64,000 nucleotides of DNA from RGIG3077 sp045541475 (GTDB lineage Bacteria > Bacillota > Clostridia > Oscillospirales > Ruminococcaceae). Numbering within the stretch: the first letter of the stretch is position 1; each line of letters begins with the position of its first letter. The stretch is taken from positions 62,001 through 126,000 of the forward strand of contig JAZQJI010000025.1 of NCBI GenBank assembly GCA_045541475.1, read 5' to 3'. The position numbers and the translations under genes are program-made. The notes below the pieces were generated by a model. The model saw only the letters and a list, made by a program, of their open reading frames with translations. It did no database searches and was not told the origin of the DNA. This document shows positions 58,989 to 64,000 of this stretch, piece by piece.

Positions 58989-59705
58989 ATGATGGGAATA
59001 AGGTACCGAAGGCAGCCGACCAAACAAATGATTATACAAACAGGTACAAAGCTTTATCTTGAACACGGCTTTACCAACACAAGCAATAGCATGATATGCA
59101 AAGCTTTAGATATAAGCAACGGTCAGCTTACCTTCCACTTTCCTACTAAGGAACATTTACTGGCGGTACTTGTTGAAGAACTTTGTGATTTTCAATGGAA
59201 AATTATAAATGATGCACCAGAAAAGGGAGAGTCACCGCTTCTGGCAATATGTCTTGAGCTTGCAGCTATGGCATCAATCTGCAGAGAAAATAAAATTGCT
59301 AAGGATTTTTATTTATCATCATACACTCTTCCAATGACATTTAAAATCATCAGCAACAACGATGTTGAACGTGCCAAAACCGTTGTAGGCAGGTTTTGTA
59401 CCGATTGGACACATGAGCAATTCAAACGTATAAACGATATCGTACTGGGCATAGAAATGATAACGTTGATGAATGCTGATGACGACAGTGATTCGCTTGA
59501 AAACAGAATAAGCGCTGCTTTAAACAGCATATTACTGCTTTATCAGGTGCCCGAATCATTCAGAAAAATGAAAATACAGAAGGTCCTCAACATGGATTAT
59601 ACTGCGCTTGGACACAGAATACTTAAAGAATTTGCAGTATATGTAGATACGATTAATTCCAATAATCTTGAAGAAGTCATACTAACCAAGTATTACAATA
59701 CATAA
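58989..59705 (+). CDS. TetR-family transcriptional regulator
   Basis: This regulator has 238 residues from the ATG at 58989 (AAAGGAAG upstream; a GTG two codons earlier is less well placed). The N-terminal HTH is typical: IIQTGTKLYLEHGFTNTSNS, MICKALDISNGQLTFHFPTK, EHLLAVL. The C-terminal ligand domain is all-helical and unlike better known subfamilies. The giant secreted-protein gene starts 14 nt after its stop, behind AAAAGGAG, so the two are co-transcribed and the regulator probably controls its own operon. Confidence 0.9.
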   Translation: MMGIRYRRQPTKQMIIQTGTKLYLEHGFTNTSNSMICKALDISNGQLTFHFPTKEHLLAVLVEELCDFQWKIINDAPEKGESPLLAICLELAAMASICRENKIAKDFYLSSYTLPMTFKIISNNDVERAKTVVGRFCTDWTHEQFKRINDIVLGIEMITLMNADDDSDSLENRISAALNSILLLYQVPESFRKMKIQKVLNMDYTALGHRILKEFAVYVDTINSNNLEEVILTKYYNT

Positions 59706-59719
59706 AAGGAGAAAAGCAT

Positions 59720-62700
59720 ATGAAAAAATCAAATCTAAAAAGAATAACAAGCTTTATTCTTGCTTTGACTATGGTTGCAGATGTCATCCCTTTGATGACG
59801 TTTCCGCAGGCTGAAGCTGCCAGCAACATAAACGGTACTTTCGAAGGTCAGGATGCAGATGTTTTTTCCGCACTTGGATTTGATACTTCGGAAATTCCTG
59901 AGGGTTATGACGCTCAGACTGTTGACAATCCATACGGGCGCAATAAAATTACGGGAAATCAAGTGTTTGAAATAATCGTTAACTCTGCTAACGGCACTAA
60001 AACTTTTGGCAAAAACAACAACGAACTTACAGCAGAATCTGTAAATGGTGCACCTAGCAGCACCGGCAACGGACTTGTATTGAGTGCAGTAGCATCAGGC
60101 GACTTTGACGGTGACGGTCTTGCCGGCGAAGTGGCTTATATAGGATATAAAGAAATTCAATACAATACTTGGAAGACTAAATCCGATTTATATCTTTGTG
60201 TTTACGATGGCAAAACAAACACCTTCAGCGATCTTAAATTAATCGGCAATTTTAATCCAGCGCAGGTTACAACTAAAGGTGGTACTGTTTATTCAAGATA
60301 CGACTACGCATGGCAAAATCTGCTTCAAATTACTGCGGGTGACTACGACGGTGACGGAACAAGTGAAATTGCCGCTTATGTAGCTGATGACGGCAATTGC
60401 CGTGTTGATATTTTCAAATACCAAAAAACATCAGAATCAAGTGACACAAGTTGGCTTGATATCAGCCAGTGGAGCCGTACCTGGAGCCATGTTATAAGCA
60501 ATACAGCTAATCAGATACCCAACATGGTATCGCTCGTATCAACCGATATCAACCGCGATGGCATAGATGATCTTGGTATATCCAGCGGTCGTTTTTCACC
60601 CGGGGACTCTAACGGTACAACTCAACAGACAAACAAGAGCTCTGCAATAATCCTGTGGGGTGACAGAGCGAATATGCTCCAATCATCAACTCCACTAAAT
60701 CTTGCTGAAGATACTCTTGGAGAACAGGTCCGCGTTTCCTTAACAACGGGCGATCTTGATAACGATGGTTACGCTGAATTGATTGCAACAGGTCAGCCTC
60801 TCTCTGACGCTGAGAACTATCTTTTCAGTGCGCAGAATAATGTTGTTACAAACTCAACACATGGCAACACAGAACGAACCATCATCACATATACATACGA
60901 TTCTGCACTTGGTATTGTTATAAATTACAGTGGCTTACACAAGTCAATTGATGGCGAATACGTCAGTGAATCCACAGACGATGAAGAATTTACAGCATGG
61001 CAATCAGGCAACGGCTTTGACGACAAGTATTTCTCACAGCCGTTAATGAGAACAAATGCTGCTGCATTCAAGTCACAGGGTTCCGATTATACATATCTTT
61101 ACCTTGACAGCTGTTTGTATGAATACACTGAAGGTCAGATGACACTTAAAATGTCACTTGATGACGAATCATACGACGGACAGAATACGCTTAGCAAACT
61201 TTGGGGCGCAAGTTATCCTGAAAATTCAGAAAATGCCTTAGCGCACGAAAACTATGTTGAATATGGTGCCGTATCCGCTGACATAAACGGCGACGGCTTC
61301 AGTACGCTTGCATCGGGATACATGTTCTCACACTCTTCATATTACACAAGCGGTGAAACTGTATATGACAAAAGAGCAGCCGGCTACATGACGCTTGGCA
61401 GCAACAACAGCGGAACACTTATCAATGCAAATACAATAACGGCTAACAAAGGTATATTGACATATAACGAAACAAGCGAACAGAATGAATACGGTAGTGA
61501 CGCAGATTTTGTTTCGATAGCAATGGTTGATATAGATATGGACACTGTAATTATTGAATATACGGGTGTACATTACCTTACTTACTCCGACCCAAAAGTG
61601 CTTGCAATTCTTGCGGCTGCCCCCTACTTTGAAGATGTAGACAGAGTTGCAGGATATGATTACGCATGGCAAAATACCACTTCATACAGCAGAATCAACG
61701 GCGAAGGCAATGGCGATTTAGTTGCCGTTGACCTTGAAGTAGGTGCGTTTGTATCTGTTGGCAAAAAGTTTGCAGCAGTTGGTTTCGAATTGGAAACCAG
61801 TGTAAACTACACAATGGAATGGGAAAAGGAAACAACCAAAACAACTGAATACACACTGACTTTTGAAACAAGCCAAAATGAAGATGCTGTTGCATTTTTC
61901 TCAATTCCTACCGAAAATTATGTTTATAAAATTTCCACACCTGACGGCAACGGCGGTTATATCGAAACTTTTGATACCATAACAAACACATTTACACCTT
62001 GTTATCAGATACTTACCCTTGATTATTACGAATCAATTCAGGGCAACTATGACATTTTGCCGCAGATTTCAGGAGTGGCAATCGAATCAACCCCTGGCGA
62101 TCCCTCATCTTACCCTACATCTACAAGCGGTTATGATGTTATTGCCGAATGGAACGACGATCCCGCAGGCGTTAGCTTTGGTAACGGCGCAATTACTCAA
62201 GAAATTACCGTAACAGAAGAAGTTACAGAAGCCTACAACATGGGCGCTGCGTGGGACTTCCAATTCGGTCTTGGTCTTGGTACGCAAAGTGACTTTGTAC
62301 AATCCGAAGGCGAATTTATGGGCGGTATTCAGTTCTCGCTCAATCCAACAGGTGGTTGGTCACACATCAATCTTGAAGGAACCAGTTTTTCGGGCACTGT
62401 TACAAATATGCCGCTTGAATTCCAGCAATACGGATATTATTATAACTGGAAACTTTTCGCTTACAACTATAAATTCAGTGACGGCACAAGCATACCGGTT
62501 GTAAGTTATGTTGTTGGTGATGTAACCGAGCCGCCAGAGCTTCCTGAAGATTTTCAGCAGGATTACGAGCGTTCAACAAGCGATACCAATGTTCTTACAT
62601 GGACTTACGACAATACATTCAGCAGCTTTATCATTCATAAGTATTACGATTTTCCCGTAGGCGGCGGACTTCAGGAAATCCCTGAAATCCCTGTTGGTTG

Positions 62701-64000
62701 CGAACCTTATACTGAAATCAGCAACAGCACAGGCACTTACGCCTATGGTTATAACTTAAAATATGATGATAACGGCAAACAATATAAAGAATACTATTTT
62801 GAAGATCTTAATCTTGCACCTTATACTGAGTATGAATATGCTATTCAGGTAGAGCGAATTAGCAAAACTCCTCCTCTCTCGTCCCCTTCAGAGCTGGTAA
62901 CTGTACGCACAAAGGCAGCAAACGGTAACCCGCTTATCCCCATAAGCGAGTCTGACGGAGAAAATGACGGCTTTCTTCAGATATATCCTGATAAAAATTC
63001 TTACCTGACCGTTAACGCAACAGGCCCTGATGGTGAAAATATTTCAGGATACTATACAACTGTTCAGTATCAGTGGCAGAAAATGGAAAAAGGCGCATGG
63101 GTTAACATGATTGGCGAAACCTCAAAAACTCTGACTTTTGCCAATGCAGGCGTTGATACAAGCGGCGAATACCGCTGCCTTGTAAATGTTCTTACACAAG
63201 CAGACGCAACGGCAATATCTGCTTATACAGACAGTGTTACGCTTAACCATTCAAAGCGTGTTTCTTATATCGACGAAGACGAAGTTTATGTACAAGATGT
63301 AGCAGGCGGTGGCGTGTATTTCTTTGCTAAGGTACGCAATGCACATTCAGACAGTGCTTCAATACCTTCCGGCACAGTAAACTTTACGCTTACTCACAAC
63401 TCATCGGGCAGAGATTATACAGTTACAGCAAATCTTAACAGCCAAGGTGTTGCCGAAAAAACTGTTGACTACACCTTGCCGGAAGGCTTGTATACTGTAA
63501 AAGCATATTACAGCGGATCATACATATTTAAATCTTGCAATGCTGAAACTTTATTCCTTTCACAGCGCAGCAACGGTCTTGCTGTAGATGCGGTAGATTC
63601 TATATACTACGGTGAAGGTACTCAGATAATATCCCGTAGCGTAACAAATGTAAACGGTGTTACCAATACAGAAGAAATCGCCGCAGAAACTTATTATCTC
63701 AAACCTGCAACTGTTATGAACGCAAGAACAAGCGGATACTCAACAGTAATTAATGACGGTGATACAGTTTCCGCAGGCTCCAAATATTGCTATATTGATG
63801 ACGGCTTGAATTACTATTTTACTGCAGAATACAGTTCAACAGTTCATTTCCTTGATGGACGTGCGATTTATGATATCAGTGAAAACTATATTTCATACAC
63901 AGGCGACGGCGGTAAATACAGAATTGCAGAGAATATTCCTGCGGGCAATTATATTATCGTTACAACTCTGACAAAGGGTGTAGAATCACTGACCGGTCAC
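59720..64000 (+). CDS. Giant secreted FG-GAP / pore-like / Ig-domain protein, truncated at the window end
   Basis: The frame is open for 1427 codons from the ATG at 59720 (AAAAGGAG upstream) to the last base, so the C-terminus is not seen. A signal peptide covers 1-34 (ending QAEAAS). Residues about 110-560 hold FG-GAP/VCBS calcium motifs: GDFDGDGLAGE, GDYDGDGTSEI, STDINRDGIDDLG, GDLDNDGYAEL, SADINGDGFST. From about 620 (SDPKVLAILAAAPYFEDV) to about 930 is a strand-rich region with long alternating Ser/Thr and Glu stretches (FELETSVNYTMEWEKETTKT) recalling aerolysin/ETX-type or MACPF-like pore domains; this is only a resemblance. Fibronectin-III-like (about 940-1070) and Ig-like (about 1090-1290) repeats follow. 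It is likely exported and surface or matrix bound. Confidence 0.85.
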   Translation, partial: MKKSNLKRITSFILALTMVADVIPLMTFPQAEAASNINGTFEGQDADVFSALGFDTSEIPEGYDAQTVDNPYGRNKITGNQVFEIIVNSANGTKTFGKNNNELTAESVNGAPSSTGNGLVLSAVASGDFDGDGLAGEVAYIGYKEIQYNTWKTKSDLYLCVYDGKTNTFSDLKLIGNFNPAQVTTKGGTVYSRYDYAWQNLLQITAGDYDGDGTSEIAAYVADDGNCRVDIFKYQKTSESSDTSWLDISQWSRTWSHVISNTANQIPNMVSLVSTDINRDGIDDLGISSGRFSPGDSNGTTQQTNKSSAIILWGDRANMLQSSTPLNLAEDTLGEQVRVSLTTGDLDNDGYAELIATGQPLSDAENYLFSAQNNVVTNSTHGNTERTIITYTYDSALGIVINYSGLHKSIDGEYVSESTDDEEFTAWQSGNGFDDKYFSQPLMRTNAAAFKSQGSDYTYLYLDSCLYEYTEGQMTLKMSLDDESYDGQNTLSKLWGASYPENSENALAHENYVEYGAVSADINGDGFSTLASGYMFSHSSYYTSGETVYDKRAAGYMTLGSNNSGTLINANTITANKGILTYNETSEQNEYGSDADFVSIAMVDIDMDTVIIEYTGVHYLTYSDPKVLAILAAAPYFEDVDRVAGYDYAWQNTTSYSRINGEGNGDLVAVDLEVGAFVSVGKKFAAVGFELETSVNYTMEWEKETTKTTEYTLTFETSQNEDAVAFFSIPTENYVYKISTPDGNGGYIETFDTITNTFTPCYQILTLDYYESIQGNYDILPQISGVAIESTPGDPSSYPTSTSGYDVIAEWNDDPAGVSFGNGAITQEITVTEEVTEAYNMGAAWDFQFGLGLGTQSDFVQSEGEFMGGIQFSLNPTGGWSHINLEGTSFSGTVTNMPLEFQQYGYYYNWKLFAYNYKFSDGTSIPVVSYVVGDVTEPPELPEDFQQDYERSTSDTNVLTWTYDNTFSSFIIHKYYDFPVGGGLQEIPEIPVGCEPYTEISNSTGTYAYGYNLKYDDNGKQYKEYYFEDLNLAPYTEYEYAIQVERISKTPPLSSPSELVTVRTKAANGNPLIPISESDGENDGFLQIYPDKNSYLTVNATGPDGENISGYYTTVQYQWQKMEKGAWVNMIGETSKTLTFANAGVDTSGEYRCLVNVLTQADATAISAYTDSVTLNHSKRVSYIDEDEVYVQDVAGGGVYFFAKVRNAHSDSASIPSGTVNFTLTHNSSGRDYTVTANLNSQGVAEKTVDYTLPEGLYTVKAYYSGSYIFKSCNAETLFLSQRSNGLAVDAVDSIYYGEGTQIISRSVTNVNGVTNTEEIAAETYYLKPATVMNARTSGYSTVINDGDTVSAGSKYCYIDDGLNYYFTAEYSSTVHFLDGRAIYDISENYISYTGDGGKYRIAENIPAGNYIIVTTLTKGVESLTGH

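Noticed and set aside
1..64000. tRNA, rRNA, insertion sequences and prophage genes
   Set aside because: Scanning for T-loop GTTCGANTC motifs, conserved rRNA stretches, transposases and integrases gave nothing convincing in the window.

Overview
The window is about 64 kb of AT-rich chromosome from a low-GC, Gram-positive anaerobe. It is most likely a Clostridia member of the Ruminococcaceae/Oscillospiraceae type. The evidence is a dockerin-bearing GH5 endoglucanase, pyruvate phosphate dikinase, a ribosomal protein L27 with the Firmicutes N-terminal extension plus its Prp protease, Shine-Dalgarno sequences of the AGGAG/GGAGG type, and promoters of the TTGACA-N17-TATAAT type. No rRNA, tRNA, CRISPR array, transposase or phage gene was recognised. 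The segment looks like ordinary core genome with accessory islands.

Layout. 1-1.3 kb: end of a thiamine operon (thiE, thiD). 1.8-5.4 kb (-): plant polysaccharide enzymes (GH5-dockerin, GH127). 5.6-7.1 kb: trmN6-rsmI RNA methyltransferases. 7.2-10.2 kb (-): a very acidic membrane-anchored surface protein. 10.5-13.5 kb: an orphan ABC ATPase, ilvE and a VanY-like protein. 13.7-17.2 kb (-): rplU-prp-rpmA // obg-mrnC-yebC with a structured L21 leader. 17.4-23.7 kb: a HAD phosphatase, an SDR epimerase, a nicotinamidase-like hydrolase, a sigma factor with a large C-terminal extension, an NSS transporter and a P-loop kinase. 23.8-26.7 kb (-): glmU and a D,D-carboxypeptidase homologue without catalytic residues. 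26.9-29.6 kb: ppdK. 29.6-31.1 kb: a small accessory patch (XRE regulator, immunity-like protein, gene remnant). 31.2-33.6 kb (-): purC, galT. 33.7-38.2 kb: two related membrane proteins, then an amino-acid ABC transporter whose binding protein appears circularly permuted, and a GNAT. 38.3-45.8 kb (-): a GDP-fucose cluster holding both the salvage enzyme (fkp) and the de novo route (manC, gmd, fcl) with an AraC regulator. 45.9-47.5 kb (-): an ankyrin-type lipoprotein. 47.8-54.5 kb: trkAH, pepD, an OPT transporter and a PqqD-like protein. 54.6-55.3 kb (-): a membrane-anchored unknown. 55.5-58.7 kb: EamA and a GH3 glycosidase. 59.0 kb to the end: a TetR regulator followed by a giant secreted FG-GAP/Ig-type protein that runs off the window.

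How it fits together. The cell seems to degrade plant polysaccharide (GH5, GH127, GH3), import peptides and amino acids (OPT, PepD, ABC, NSS), and make GDP-fucose for a surface glycan. The most unusual items are the apparently circularly permuted solute-binding protein, two peptidoglycan D,D-carboxypeptidase relatives with damaged active sites, an mrnC gene with no ordinary start codon, a pseudoknot-like L21 leader, the combined GDP-fucose cluster, and the TetR-linked giant protein. All assignments are from reading the sequence; no database search was run.
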